DNA of 64,000 nt from Plasmopara viticola. Its lineage: Eukaryota; Oomycota; Peronosporomycetes; Peronosporales; Peronosporaceae. The translations under genes were made by a program, and so were the position numbers. Of this stretch, positions 1-12,621 are shown piece by piece (position 1 is the first letter of the stretch; every line of letters starts with the position of its first letter). The stretch spans positions 53,521 through 117,520 of the forward strand of contig MBPM02000138.1 of the NCBI GenBank assembly GCA_001695595.3, in the 5' to 3' direction. The notes beneath the pieces are model-generated. The model worked only from the letters and a program-made list of their open reading frames with translations. It searched no databases and was not told the origin of the DNA.

Positions 1-80
1 TGCAACCACGCATTTCAAGTAGAATATAGCGATTGCTGCTCCAGTAGAAGCGCCGATTTTTTCATACGGCTCAGATACGT
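1..80 (+). repeat. Partial satellite monomer at the window edge
   Basis: The window opens inside a monomer of the type with ACCACGCATTTCAAGTAG and GATTGCTGCTCCAGTAGAAG. The same monomer type recurs complete at about 181-282 and 384-484. The array therefore continues to the left of the window. Confidence 0.85.
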
Positions 81-484
81 CAAATCTAGCTTCTTGAGCA
101 AGCACATATGCGTCGCCAGCATAATTTTGCGGGTTCTACTTCATTTGAAGGGCCAATTCTTCTACAACCTCAGATCCGTACGTCCAATACAGCATCCTGG
201 GCATGCAACCACGCATTTCAAGTAGAATATGGCGATTGCTGCTCCAGTAGAAGCGTCGATTCTTCCTACGGCTCAGATACGTCAAATCTAGCTTCTTGAG
301 CAAGCACATATGCGTCGCCAGCGTAATTTTGCGGGTTCTGCTCCATTTGAAGGGCCGATTCTTCTACAACCTCAGATTCGTACGTCCAATACAGCTTCCT
401 GGACATGCAACCACGCAATTCAAGTAGAACTTAGCGATTGCTGCTCCAAAAGAAGCGCCGATTCTTCCCACGGCTCAGACACGT
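81..484 (+). repeat. Two copies of a 202-bp dimer
   Basis: 81-282 and 283-484 match across two monomers. The first monomer has GCGTCGCCAGCRTAATTTTG and the second has ACCACGCAWTTCAAGTAG. The two copies differ by scattered substitutions only. The first monomer type returns near 3,296, 4,796, 5,397, 5,893, 6,389, 7,088, 13,197 and 14,590, so it was spread through the left part of the array as a building block of several local HORs. Confidence 0.85.
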
Positions 485-3400
485 CAATCTCGCTTCCTTA
501 GAAGGCACATACGCGATTCAAGCGTAACCGAGCGGGTTTGAAGCGTCGACTCTTCGTACGGCCTCAGATACGTTCAACCTAGCCTCCAGGACATGCAGAC
601 ACGCGTTTCGAGCGAAATTGAGCATGTTCTGCTCCGTTTGCAGGGCCGACTTTTCCTACAGCCTCAGATACGTCCAATATAGCTTCCTGGACATGCAAGC
701 ACATACACGTTTCAAGCGTAACTGAGCGAGTTCTGCTCCGTTTGAAGCGTCGACTCTTCCTCCGGCCTCAGATACGTTCAACCTAGCCTCCAGGACATGC
801 AGACACGCGTTCCGAGTGGAACTGAGCATGTTCTGCTCCATTTGAAGGGCCGATTCTTCCTACAGCCTCAGATACGTCAAATCTAGCTTCCTAAGCAGCC
901 ACATACGTGTTGCAAGCGTAACTTAGCAAGTTCTTCTCCGTTTGAGGCGCGATTCTTCCTACGGCCTCAGATACGTCAAATCTAGCTTCCTGAGCAAGCA
1001 CATATGCGTTTCTAGCGAAATTTAGCGAATACTGCTCCATTTGAAGCGCCGACTCTTCCTACGGCCTCAGATACGTTCAACCTAGCCTCCAGGACATGCA
1101 GACATGCGTTCCGAGCTTAACTGAGCATGTTCTGCTCCATTTAAAGGGCCGATTCTTTCTACAGCCTCAGATACGTCCAATATAGCTTCCTGGACATGCA
1201 GACACGCGTTTCAAGTAGATCTTAGCGATTGCTGCTCCAATAGAAGCGCCGTTTCTTCCTACGGCTCAGATACGTCAAATCTAGCTTCCTGAGCAACCAC
1301 AAACGTGTTGCAAGCGAAACTTAGCGAGTTCTGCTCCGTTTGAAGCGACGATTCTTCCTACGGCCTCAGATACGTTCAACCTAGCCTCTAGGACATGCAG
1401 ACACGCGTTTCGAGCGAAATTGAGCATGTTCTGCTCCATTTGAAGGGCCGATTCTTTCTTCAGCCTCAGATACGTCCAATATAGCTTCCTGGACATGTAG
1501 CCACGCGTTTTAAGTAGAGCTTAGCTTTTGCTGCTCCAATAGAAGCGCCGTTTCTTCCTACGGCTCAGATACGTCAAATCTAGCTTCTTGAGAAACCACA
1601 AACGTGTTGCTAGCGAAACTTAGCGAGTTCTGCTCCGGTTGAAGCGACGATTCTTCCCACGGCCCCAAATACGTTTATTTTATCTTTCTGGCCATGCAGT
1701 CCCGCGTTTCTAGCGTAACTTAGCGAATACTGCTCCATTTGAAGCGCCGACTCTTCCTACGGCCTCAGATACGTTCAACCTAGCCTCCAGGACATGCAGC
1801 CACGCGTTCCGAGCGAAACTGAGCATGTTCTGCTCCATTTGAAGGGCCGGTTCTTCCTACAGCCTCAGATACGTCCAATATAGCTTCCTGGACATGCAGA
1901 CACGCGATTCAAGAAGATCTTAGCGATTGCTGCTCCAATAGAAGCGCTGTTTCTTTCTACGGTTCAGATACGTCAAATCTAGCTTCCTGAGCAACCACAA
2001 ACGTGTTGCAAGCGAAACTTAGCGAGTTCTGCTCCGTTTGAAGCGACGATTCTTCCTACGGCCTCAGATACGTCAATTCTAGCTTGCACAGCAAGCACAT
2101 ATGCGTTTCTAGCGTAACTTAGCGAATACTGCTCCATTTGAAGCGCCGACTCTTCCTACGGCCTCAGATACGTTCAACCTAGCCTTTAGGACATGCAGAC
2201 ACGCGTTCCGAGCGAAACTGAGCATGTTCTGCTCCATTTGAAGGGCCGATTCTTCCTACAGCCTCAGATACGTCCAATATAGCTTCCTGGACATGCGGAC
2301 ACGCGTTCCGAGCCTAACTGAGCATGTTCTGCTCCATTTAAAGGGCCGATTCTTTCTACAGCCTCAGATACGTCCAATATAGCTTCCTGGACATGCAGAC
2401 ACGCGTTTCAAGTAGATCTTAGCGATTGCTGCTCCAATAGAAGCGCCGTTTCTTCCTACGGCTCAGATACGTCAAATCTAGCTTCCTGAGCAACCACAAA
2501 CGTGTTGCAAGCGAAACTTAGCGAGTTCTGCTCCATTTGAAGCGTCGATTCTTCCTACGGCCTCAGATACGTTCAACCTAGCCTCCAGGACATGCAGACA
2601 CGCGTTCCGAGCGAAATTGAGCATGTTCTGCTCCATTTGAAGGGCCGATTCTTCCTACAGCCTCAGATACGTCCAATATAGCTTCCTGGACATGCAGACA
2701 CGCGATTCAAGAAGATCTTAGCGATTGCTGCTCCAATAGAAGCGCTGTTTCTTTCTACGGCTCAGATACGTCAAATCTAGCTTCCTGAGCAACCACAAAC
2801 GTGTTGCAAGCGAAACTTAGCGAGTTCTGCTCCGTTTGAAGCGACGATTCTTCCTACGGCCTCAGATACGTCAATTCTAGCTTGCACAGCAAGCACATAT
2901 GCGTTTCTAGCGTAACTTAGCGAATACTGCTCCATTTGAATCGCCGACTCTTCCTACGGCCTCAGATACGTTCAACCTAGCCTCCAGGACATGCAGACAC
3001 GCGTTCCGAGCGTAACTGAGCGTGTTCTGCTCCATTTGAAGCGTCGATTCTTTCTACGGCCTCAGCTCCGTCCAATCTAGCTTTGAGGACATGCGGACAC
3101 GCGTTCCGAGCCTAACTGAGCATGTTCTGCTCCATTTAAAGAGCCGATTCTTCCTACAGCCTCAGATACGTCCAATATAGCTTCCTGGACATGCAGACAC
3201 GCGTTTCAAGTAGATCTTAGCGATTGCTGCTCCAGTAGAAGCGCCGATTCTTCCTACGGCTCAGATACGTCAAAAATAGCTTCTTGAGCAAGCACATATG
3301 CGTTGCTAGCGTAATTTTGCGGGTTCTGCTCCATTTGAAGGGCCGATTCTTCTACAACCTCAGAGACGTACGTCCAATACAGCTTCCTGGACATGCAACC

Positions 3401-4790
3401 ACGCATTTCAGGTAGAACTTAGCGATTGCTGCTCCAATAAAAGTGCCGATCCTTCCTACGGCTCAGACACGTCAATCTTGCTTCCTGAGAAGGCACATAC
3501 GCGTTTCAAGCGTAACCGAGCGGGTTCTGCTCCATATGAAGCGTCGACTCTTCCTACGGCCTCAGATTCGTCAAATCTAGTTTCCTGAACAAGCACATAC
3601 GCGTTTCAAGCGTAACTGAGCGTGTTCTGCTCCGTTTGAAGCGTCTACTCTTCCTACGGCCTCAGATACGTTCAACCTAGCCTCCAGGACATGCAGACAC
3701 GCGTTCATAGCGAAATTGAGCATGTTCTGCTTCATTTGAATGGCCGATTCTTCCTCCAGCCTCAGATACGTCCAATATAGCTTCCTGGACATGCAGCCAC
3801 GCGTTTTGAGTAGAACTTAGCGATTGCTGCTCCAATAGAAGCGCCGTTTCTTCCTACGGCTCAGATACGTCAAAGCTAGCTTCCTGAGCAACCACAAACG
3901 TGTTGCAAGCGAAACTTAGCGAGTTCTGCTCCGTTTGAAGCGACGATTCTTCCTACGGCCTCAAATACGTTAAATCTAGCTTCCTGAGCAAGCACATACG
4001 CGTTTCAAGCGTAACTGAGCGAGTTCTGCTCCGTTTGAAGCGTCGACTCTTCCTTCGGCCTCAGATACGTTCAACCTAGCCTCCAGGACATGCAGACACG
4101 CGTTCCGAGCGAAATTGAGCATGTTCTGCTCCATTTGAAGGGCCGATTCTTCCTACAGCCTCAGATACGTCCAATATTGCTTCCAGGACATCCAGGCACG
4201 CGTTTTGAGTAGAACTTAGCGATTGCTGCTCCAATAGAAGCGCCGTTTCTTCCTACGGCTCAGATACGTCAAATCTAGCTTCCTGAACAACCACAAACGT
4301 GTTGCAAGCGAAACTTAGCGAGTTCTGCTCCGTTTGAAGCGACGATTCTTCCCACGGCCCCAAATACGTTTATTTTATCTTTCTGGCCATGCAGTCCCGC
4401 GTTTCTTGCGTAACTAAGCGAATACTGCTCCATTTGAAGCGCCGACTCTTCCTACGGCCTCAGATACGTTCAACCTAGCCTCCAGGACATGCAGACACGC
4501 GTTCCGAGCGTAACTGAGCGTGTTCTGCTCCATTTAAAGCGTCGATTCTTTCTACGGCCTCAGATCCGTCCAATCTAGCTTTGAGGACATGCGGACACGC
4601 GTTCCGAGTTGAACTGAGCATGTTCTGCTCCATTTAAAGGGCCGATTCTTCCTACAGCCTCAGATACGTCCAATATAGCTTCCTGGACATGCAGACACGC
4701 GTTTCAAGTAGATCTTAGCGATTGATGCTCCGGTAGAAGCGCCGATTCTTCCTATGGCTCAGATACGTCAAAAATAGCTTCTTGAGCAAG
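485..4790 (+). repeat. Diverse satellite with a 399-bp tetramer rhythm
   Basis: The marker CGTTCAACCTAGCC starts at 571, 775, 1,074, 1,373, 1,772, 2,171, 2,570, 2,969, 3,669, 4,068 and 4,467. From 1,373 to 2,969, and again from 3,669 to 4,467, the spacing is exactly 399 bp, or four monomers. Monomers with AGCATGTTCTGCTCC, GGGCCGATTC and ACCACAAACGTGTTGC lie between the markers. Indel-type damage is nearly absent, so the array is divergent but clean here. Confidence 0.85.
1911..3230 (+). repeat. 798-bp duplication (eight monomers)
   Basis: The unusual segment AAGAAGATCTTAGCG, followed by GCGCTGTTTCTTTC, starts at 1,911 and again at 2,709. The following landmarks keep an offset of 798-799 bp, for example CGAATACTGCTCC near 2,120 and 2,918, and ATGCGGACACGCG near 2,292 and 3,091. 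The match fails at about 2,430 and 3,230. Within it, two monomers near 2,190-2,290 and 2,988-3,090 are of different subtypes although the length is kept, suggesting local gene conversion or replacement after the duplication. Confidence 0.75.
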
Positions 4791-5136
4791 CACATATGCG
4801 TTGCCAGCGTAATTTTGCGGGTTCTGCTCCATTTGAAGGGCCGATTCTTCTACAACCTCAGATTCGTACGTCCAATACAGCTTCCTGGACATGCAACCAC
4901 GCATTTCAAGTATAACTTAGTGAACGCTGCTCCAAAAGAAGCGCCGATCCTTCCTCCGGCTCAGACACGTCAATCTCGCTTCCTGAGAAGGCACATACGC
5001 GTTTCAAGCGTAACCGAGCGGATTCTGCTCCATTTGAAGCGTCGGCTCTTCCTACGGCCTCAGATACGTCAAATCTTGCTTCCTGAGCAAGCACATACGC
5101 GTTTCAAGCGTAACTGAGCGAGTTCTGCTCCATTTG
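4791..5136 (+). repeat. Mixed satellite monomers leading into the pentamer block
   Basis: The sequence continues as ordinary monomers of the GCGTTGCCAGCG, ACCACGCATTTC and CATACGCGTTTCAAGCG types. An open frame of 111 codons crosses 4,782-5,117, but it only follows the local spacing of monomers and has no homolog-like composition. I see nothing else here. Confidence 0.75.
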
Positions 5137-6625
5137 AGGCGTCGACTCTTCCTACGGCCTCAGATACGTTCAACCAAGCCTCCAGGACATGCAGACACGC
5201 GTTCCGAGCGAAACTGAGTATGTTCTGCTCCATTTGAAGGGCCGATTCTTCCTACAGCCTCAGATACGTCCAATATTGCTATCAGGACATGCGGCCACGC
5301 GTTTTGAGTAGATCTTAGCGATTGCTGCTCCAATAGAAGCGCCGATTCTTCATACGGCTCAGATACGTCAAATCTAGCTTCTTCAGCAAGCACATATGCG
5401 TCGCCAGCGTAATTTTGCGGGTTCTACTCCATTTGAAGGGCCAATTCTTCTACAACCTCAGATACGTCCAATACAGCTTCCTGGACATGCAACCACGCAT
5501 TTCAAGTAGTACTTAGCGATTGCTGCTCCAATAGAAGCGCCGATTTCTTCTACGGCTCAGACACGTCAATCTCGTTTCCTGAGAAGGCACATACGCGTTT
5601 CAAGCGTAACCGAGCGGATTCTGCTCCATTTGAGGCGTCGACTCTTCATACGGCCTCAGATACGTTTAACCTAGCCTCCAGGACATGCAGACACGCGTTC
5701 CGAGCGAAACTGAGTATGTTCTGCTCCATTTGAAGGGCCGATTCTTCCTACGGCCTCAGATACGTCCAATATTGCTTCCTGGACATGCAGCCACGCGTTT
5801 TAAGTAGATCTTAGCGATTGCTGCTCCAATAGAAGCGCCGATTCTTCATACGGCTCAGATACGTCAAATCTAGCTTCTTCAGCAAGCACATATGCGTCGC
5901 CAGCGTAATTTTGCGGGTTCTACTCCATTTGAAGGGCCAATTCTTCTACAACCTCAGATACGTCCAATACAGCATCATGGACATGCAACCACGCATTTCA
6001 AGTAGAATATAGCGATTGCTGCTCCAATAGAAGCGCGGATTCTTCCTACGGCTCAGACACGTCAATCTCGCTTCCTGAGAAGGCACATACGCGTTTCAAG
6101 CGTAACCGAGCGGGTTCTGCTCCATTTGAGGCGTCGACCCTTCATACGGCCTCAGATACGCTTAACCTAGCCTCCAGGACATGCAGACACGCGTTCCGAG
6201 CGAAACTGAGCATGTTCTGCTCCATTTGAAGGGCCGACTATTCCTACGGCCTCAGATACGTCCAATATTGCTTCCTGGACATGCAGCCACGCGTTTTAAG
6301 TAGAACTTAGCGATTTCTGCTCCAATAGTAGCACCGATTCTTCATACGGCTCAGATACGTCAAATCTAGCTTCTTCAGCAAGCACATATGCGTCGCCAGC
6401 GTAATTTTGCGGGTTCTACTCCATTTGAAGGGCCAATTCTTCTACAACCTCAGATACGTCCAATACAGCATCCTGGACATGCAACCACGCATTTCAAGTA
6501 GAATATAGCGATTGCTGCTCCAATAGAAGCGCCGATTCTTCCTACGGCTCAGACACGTCAATCTCGCTTCCTGAGAAGGCACATACGCGTTTCAAGCGTA
6601 ACCGAGCGGGTTCTGCTCCATTTGA
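5137..6625 (+). repeat. Three copies of a 496-bp pentamer HOR
   Basis: CTTCAGCAAGCACATATGCG begins at 5,381, 5,877 and 6,373, each 496 bp apart. The start GCGTCGACYCTTC recurs near 5,137, 5,633 and 6,129. Each copy contains five monomers in the same order, and differences are mostly single substitutions. The fourth expected start near 6,622 continues instead into a different monomer (CTCAGATACGTCAAATCTAG), marking the right edge. Confidence 0.85.
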
Positions 6626-7437
6626 GGTGTCGACTCTTCCTACGGCCTCAGATACGTCAAATCTAGCTTCCTGAGCAAGCACATACGCGTTTCAAGCGTA
6701 ACTGAGCAAGTTTTGCTCCGTTTGAAGCGTCGACTCTTCCTACGGCCTCAGATACGTTCAACCGAGCCTCTAGGAAATGCAGACACGCGTTTCGAGCGTA
6801 ATTGAGCGTGTACTGTTCCATTTGAAGCGTCGATTCTTTCTACGGCCTCAGATCCGTCCAATCTGACTTTGAGGACATGCGGACACGCGTTCCGAGTTAA
6901 ACTGAGCATGTTCTGTTCCATTTAAAGGGCCGATACTTCCTACAGCCTCAGATACGTCCAATATAGCTTCCTGGACATGCAGACACGCGTTTCAAGTAGA
7001 TCTTAGCGATTGCTGCTCCGATAGAAGCGCCTATTCTTCCTATGGCTCAGATTCGTCAAAAAATTGCTTCTTGAGCAAGCACATATGCGTTGCCAGCGTA
7101 ATTTTGCGGGTTCTGCTCCATTTGAAGGGCCGATTCTATTACAACCTCAGATTCGTACGTCCAATACAGCTTCCTGGACATGCAACCACGCATTTCAAGT
7201 AGAATATAGCGATTGCTGCTCCAATAGAAGCGCCGAATCTTCCTACGGCTCAGACACGTCAATTTTGCTCCCTGAGAAGGCACATACGCGTTTCAAGCGT
7301 AACTGAGCAAGTTTTGCTCCGTTTGAAGCGTCGACTCTTCCTACGGCCTCAGATACGTTCAACCGAGCCTCCAGGACATGCATACACGCGTTCCGAGCTT
7401 AACTGAGCATGTTCTGCTACATTTGATGCGGCGACTC
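6626..7437 (+). repeat. Mixed satellite monomers
   Basis: Ordinary monomers of subtypes seen elsewhere in the left array. One run near 6,760-7,000 (CCGAGCCTCTAGGAAATGC, then CAATCTGACTTTGAGGAC, then GGGCCGATACTTCC) reappears closely in the 1,737-bp unit near 9,398-9,600, so that unit or an ancestor of it drew on this neighbourhood. Confidence 0.75.
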
Positions 7438-7460
7438 TTAACTTAGCGAATACTGCTCCA
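7400..7460 (+). repeat. Truncated monomer (~41 bp) created by internal deletion
   Basis: The monomer reads GATGCGGCGACTCTT and then jumps at about 7,438-7,441 into AACTTAGCGAATACTG, the middle of the next monomer. About 58 bp of the usual sequence is missing. The same join appears at about 10,371 and 12,108 inside the 1,737-bp repeats. A shared deletion joint is strong evidence of common descent for these three sites. Confidence 0.8.
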
Positions 7461-8580
7461 TTTGAAGCGCCGACTCTTCCTACGGCCTCAGATACGTTCA
7501 ACCTAGCCTCCAGGAAATGCAGACACGCGTTCCGAGCGTAACTGAGCGTGTTCTGCTCCATTTGAAGCGTCGATTCATCCTACGGCCTCAGATACGTTCA
7601 ACCTAGCCTCCAGGAAATGCAAACACGCGTTTCGAGCGTAACTGAGCGTGTTCTGCTCCATTTGAAGCGTCGATTCTTTCTACGGCCTCAGATCTGTCCA
7701 AGCTAGCTTTGAGGACATGCAGACACGCGTCTCGAGCGTAACTGAGCGTGTTCTGCTCCATTTGGAGCGTCGAATCTTTCTACGGCCTCAGATCCGTTCA
7801 ATCTAGCTTTGAGGACATGCGGACACGCGTTCCGAGCTTAACTGAGCATGTTCTGCTCCATTTTAAGGGCCGATTCTTCCTACAGCCTCAAATACGTCCA
7901 ATATCGCTTCCTGGACATGCAGACACGCGTTTTAAGTAGAACTTAGCAATTGCTGCTACAATAGAAGCGCCAATTCTTCCTACGGCTCAGATACGTCAAA
8001 TCTAGCTTCCTGAGCAACCACATACGTGTTGCAAGAGTAACTTAGCGAGTTCTGCTCAGTTTGAAGCGACTATTTGTCCCACGGCCCCAAATACGTTTAT
8101 ATTATCTTTCTGGCCATGCAGTCCCGCGTTTCAAGTGTGACTTAAAGAACACTGCTCCATTTGAAGCGCCGACTCTTCCTACGGCCTCAGATACGTTCAA
8201 CCTAGCCTCCAGGACATGCAGACACGCGTTCCGAGCGTGACTGAGCGTGTTCTGCTCCATTTGAAGCGTCGATTCATCCTACGGCCTCAGATACGTTCAA
8301 CCTAGCCTCCAGGAAATGCAAACACGCGTTTCGAGCGTAACTAAGCGTGTTCTGCTCCATTTGAAGCGTCGATTCTTTCTACGGCCTCAGATCTGTCCAA
8401 TCTAGCTTTGAGGACATGCAGACGCGCGTTCCGAGCGTAACTGAGCGTGTTCTGCTCCATTTGAAGCGTCGATACTTTCTACGGTCTCAGATCCGGTCAA
8501 TCTAGCTTGGAGGACATGCGGACACGCGTTCCGAGCTTACCTAAACATGTTCTGCTCCAATTGAAGGGCCGAATCTTCCT
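7441..8580 (+). repeat. 699-bp duplication (seven monomers)
   Basis: The monomer pair with CAGGAAATGCAAACACGCG and CAGATCTGTCCAA starts at 7,595 and 8,294 (measured at CGTTCAACC), an offset of 699 bp. The flanks CTGCTCCATTTGAAGCGCCG near 7,453 and 8,152 fit the same offset. The rare GGCCATGCAGTCCCGCG monomer near 8,112 lies at the junction between the two copies. Confidence 0.75.
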
Positions 8581-8884
8581 ACAGCCTCAGATACGTCCAA
8601 TATAGCTTCCTGGACATGCAGCCACTCGTTTTAAGTAGATTTTGGCGATTGCTGCTCTAATAGAAGCGCCGATCTTTCCTAAGGCTCAGACACGTCAATC
8701 TCGCTTCCTGAGACGGCACATACGCGTTTCAAGCGTAACCGAGCGGGTTCTGCTCCATTTTAGGCGTCTACTCTTCCTACGGCCTCAGATACGTTCAATC
8801 TAGCCTCCAGGACATGCAGACACGCGTTCCGAGCGAAACTGAGCATGTTCTGCTCCATTTGAAGGGTCGATTCTTCCTACAGCC
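8581..8884 (+). repeat. Satellite monomers at the left edge of the 1,737-bp block
   Basis: Similar in order to 10,320-10,620 but with many more substitutions than the clean repeat to the right. Examples are GCGTCTACTC here against GCGTCGACTC, and CTCAGATACG against CTCTAATACG. I read this as the diverged margin of the 1,737-bp repeat or its older relative. Confidence 0.6.
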
Positions 8885-11800
8885 TCAGATACGTCCAATA
8901 TTGCTTCCTGGACATGCAGCCACGTGTTTTAAGTAGAGCTTAGCTTTTGCTGCTCCAATAGAAGCGCCGTGACTTCCTACGGCTCATCTACGTCAAATCT
9001 AGCTTCCTGAGCAACCACATACGTGTTGCAAAAGTAACTTAGCGAGTTCTTCTGCGTTTGAAGCGCCAATTCTTCTTACGGCCTCAGATATGCCAAATCT
9101 AGTTTCCTGAGAAAGCACATACGCGTTGCATGCGTAATTTAGCGAGTTCTGCTCCATTTGGAGCGCCGATTCTTCCCACGGCCTCAGATACGTCCACTCC
9201 ATCTTCTTGGACATGCAGACACACGTTTCAAGCGTAAATTAGCGAACACTGCTCCATTTAAAACGTCGAGTCTTCCTACGGCCTCAGATACGTCCAATAC
9301 AGCTTCCTGAGCAAGCACAAACGCGTTTCAAGCGTAACTGAGCGTGTTCTGCTCCATTTGAAGCGTCGATTCTTCCTACGGCCTCAGATACGTTCAACCT
9401 AGCCTCTAGGAAATGCAGACACGCGTTTCGAGCGTAATTGAGCGTGTACTGCTCCATTTGAAGCGTCGATTCTTTCTACGGCCTCAGATCCGTCCAATCT
9501 GACTTTGAGGACATGCGGACACGCGTTCCGAGTTAAACTGAGCATGTTCTGTTCCATTTAAAGGGCCGATACTTCCTACAGCCTCAGATACGTCCAATAT
9601 AGCTTCCTGGACATGCAGACACGCGTTTCAAGAAGATCTTAGCGATTGCTGCTCCAAAAGAAGCGCCGTTTCTTCCTACGGCTCAGATACGTCAAATCTA
9701 GCTTCCTGAGCAACCACAAACGTGTTGCAAGCGAAACTTAGCGAGTTCTGGTCCGTTTGAAGCGACGATTCTTCCTACGGCCTCAGATACGTCAAATCTA
9801 GCTTCCTGAGCAAGCACATACGCGTTTCAAGCGTAACTGAGCGAGTTCTGCTCCGTTTGAAGCGTCGACTCTTCCTACGGCCTCAGATACGTTCAACCTA
9901 GCCTCCAGGACATGCAGACACGCGTTCCGAGCGAGACGGAGCATTTTCTGCTCCATTTGAAGGGCCGATTCTTCCTACAGCCTCAGATACGTCCACTCCA
10001 TCTTCTTGGACATGCAGACACACGTTTCAAGCGTAAATTAGCGAACACTGCTCCATTTAAAACGTCGAGTCTTCCTACGGCCTCAGATACGTTCAACTAA
10101 GCCTCCAGGACATGCGGACACGCGTTTCGAGCGTAACTGAGCGTGTTCTGCTCCATTTGAAGCGTCAATTCTTTCTACGGCCTCAGATCCGTCCAATCTA
10201 GCTTTGAGGACATGCAGAAACGCGTTCCGAGCGAAACTGAGCGTGTTCTTCTCCATTTGAAGCGTTGATTCTTCCTACGGCCTCAGATACGTTCAACCGA
10301 GCCTCCAGGACATGCAGACACGCGTTCCGAGCTTAACTGAGCATTTTCTGCTACATTTGATGCGCCGACTCTTAACTTAGAGAATTCTGCTCCATTTGAA
10401 GCGCCGACTCTTCTTACGGCCTCAGATACGTTCAACCTAGCCTCCAGGACATGCAGACACGGGTTTCAAGCGTAACTGAGCGAGTTCTGCTCCGTTTGAA
10501 GCGTCGACTCTTCCTACGGCCTCTAATACGTTCAACCTAGCCTCCAGGACATGCGGACACGCGTTCCGAGCGAAACTGAGCATGTTCTGCTCCATTTGAA
10601 GGGTCGATTCTTCCTACAGCCTCAGATACGTCCAATATTGCTTCCTGGACATGCAGCAACGTGTTTTAAGTAGAGCTTAGCTTTTGTTGCTCCAATAGAA
10701 GCGCCGTGACTTCCTACGGCTCAGATACGTCAAATCTAGCTTCCTGAGTAACCACATACGTGTTGCAAGAGTAACTTAGCGAACTCTTCTGCGTTTGAGG
10801 CGCCGATTCTTCCTACGGCCTCAGATATGCCAAATCTAGTTTCCTGAGAAAGCACATACGCGTTGCATGCGTAATTTAGCGAGTTCTGCTCCATTTGGAG
10901 CGCCGATTCTTCCCACGGCCTCAGATACGTCCACTCCATCTTCTTGGACATGCAGACACACGTTTCAAGCGTAAATTAGCGAACACTGCTCCATTTAAAA
11001 CGTCGAGTCTTCCTACGGCCTCAGATACGTCCAATACAGCTTCCTGAGCAAGCACAAACGCGTTTCAAGCGTAACTGAGCGTGTTCTGCTCCATTTGAAG
11101 CGTCGATTCTTCCTACGGCCTCAGATACGTTCAACCTAGCCTCTAGGAAATGCAGACACGCGTTTCGAGCGTAATTGAGCGTGTACTGCTCCATTTGAAG
11201 CGTCGATTCTTTCTACGGCCTCAGATCCGTCCAATCTGACTTTGAGGACATGCGGACACGCGTTCCGAGTTAAACTGAGCATGTTCTGTTCCATTTAAAG
11301 GGCCGATACTTCCTACAGCCTCAGATACGTCCAATATAGCTTCCTGGACATGCAGACACGCGTTTCAAGAAGATCTTAGCGATTGCTGCTCCAAAAGAAG
11401 CGCCGTTTCTTCCTACGGCTCAGATACGTCAAATCTAGCTTCCTGAGCAACCACAAACGTGTTGCAAGCGAAACTTAGCGAGTTCTGGTCCGTTTGAAGC
11501 GACGATTCTTCCTACGGCCTCAGATACGTCAAATCTAGCTTCCTGAGCAAGCACATACGCGTTTCAAGCGTAACTGAGCGAGTTCTGCTCCGTTTGAAGC
11601 GTCGACTCTTCCTACGGCCTCAGATACGTTCAACCTAGCCTCCAGGACATGCAGACACGCGTTCCGAGCGAGACGGAGCATTTTCTGCTCCATTTGAAGG
11701 GCCGATTCTTCCTACAGCCTCAGATACGTCCACTCCATCTTCTTGGACATGCAGACACACGTTTCAAGCGTAAATTAGCGAACACTGCTCCATTTAAAAC

Positions 11801-12621
11801 GTCGAGTCTTCCTACGGCCTCAGATACGTTCAACTAAGCCTCCAGGACATGCGGACACGCGTTTCGAGCGTAACTGAGCGTGTTCTGCTCCATTTGAAGC
11901 GTCAATTCTTTCTACGGCCTCAGATCCGTCCAATCTAGCTTTGAGGACATGCAGAAACGCGTTCCGAGCGAAACTGAGCGTGTTCTTCTCCATTTGAAGC
12001 GTTGATTCTTCCTACGGCCTCAGATACGTTCAACCGAGCCTCCAGGACATGCAGACACGCGTTCCGAGCTTAACTGAGCATTTTCTGCTACATTTGATGC
12101 GCCGACTCTTAACTTAGAGAATTCTGCTCCATTTGAAGCGCCGACTCTTCTTACGGCCTCAGATACGTTCAACCTAGCCTCCAGGACATGCAGACACGGG
12201 TTTCAAGCGTAACTGAGCGAGTTCTGCTCCGTTTGAAGCGTCGACTCTTCCTACGGCCTCTAATACGTTCAACCTAGCCTCCAAGACATGCAGACACGCG
12301 TTCCGAGCGAAACTGAGCATGTTCTGCTCCATTTGAAGGGTCGATTCTTCCTACAGCCTCAGATACGTCCAATATTGCTTCCTGGACATGCAGCAACGTG
12401 TTTTAAGTAGAGCTTAGCTTTTGTTGCTCCAATAGAAGCGCCGTGACTTCCTACGGCTCAGATACGTCAAATCTAGCTTCCTGAGTAACCACATACGTGT
12501 TGCAAGAGTAACTTAGCGAACTCTTCTGCGTTTGAGGCGCCGATTCTTCCTACGGCCTCAGATATGCCAAATCTAGTTTCCTGAGAAAGCACATACGCGT
12601 TGCATGCGAAATTTAGCGAGT
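8885..12621 (+). repeat. 1,737-bp higher-order repeat, two copies plus a partial third
   Basis: Landmarks recur at exactly 1,737 bp: frames at 8,999, 10,736 and 12,473; frames at 9,912 and 11,649 with identical 62-residue translations; the truncated-monomer join at 10,371 and 12,108. The unit equals about 17 full monomers plus one truncated monomer of about 41 bp, which explains why it is not a multiple of the monomer. Copies are approximately 8,885-10,621, 10,622-12,358 and 12,359-12,621. They are nearly identical except at the left end of the first, which suggests recent amplification. Confidence 0.88.

Noticed and set aside
4782..5117. 111-codon plus-strand open frame
   Set aside because: It covers three to four ordinary monomers, overlaps a minus-strand open frame, and has no protein-like features. 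Chance openness of the repeat.
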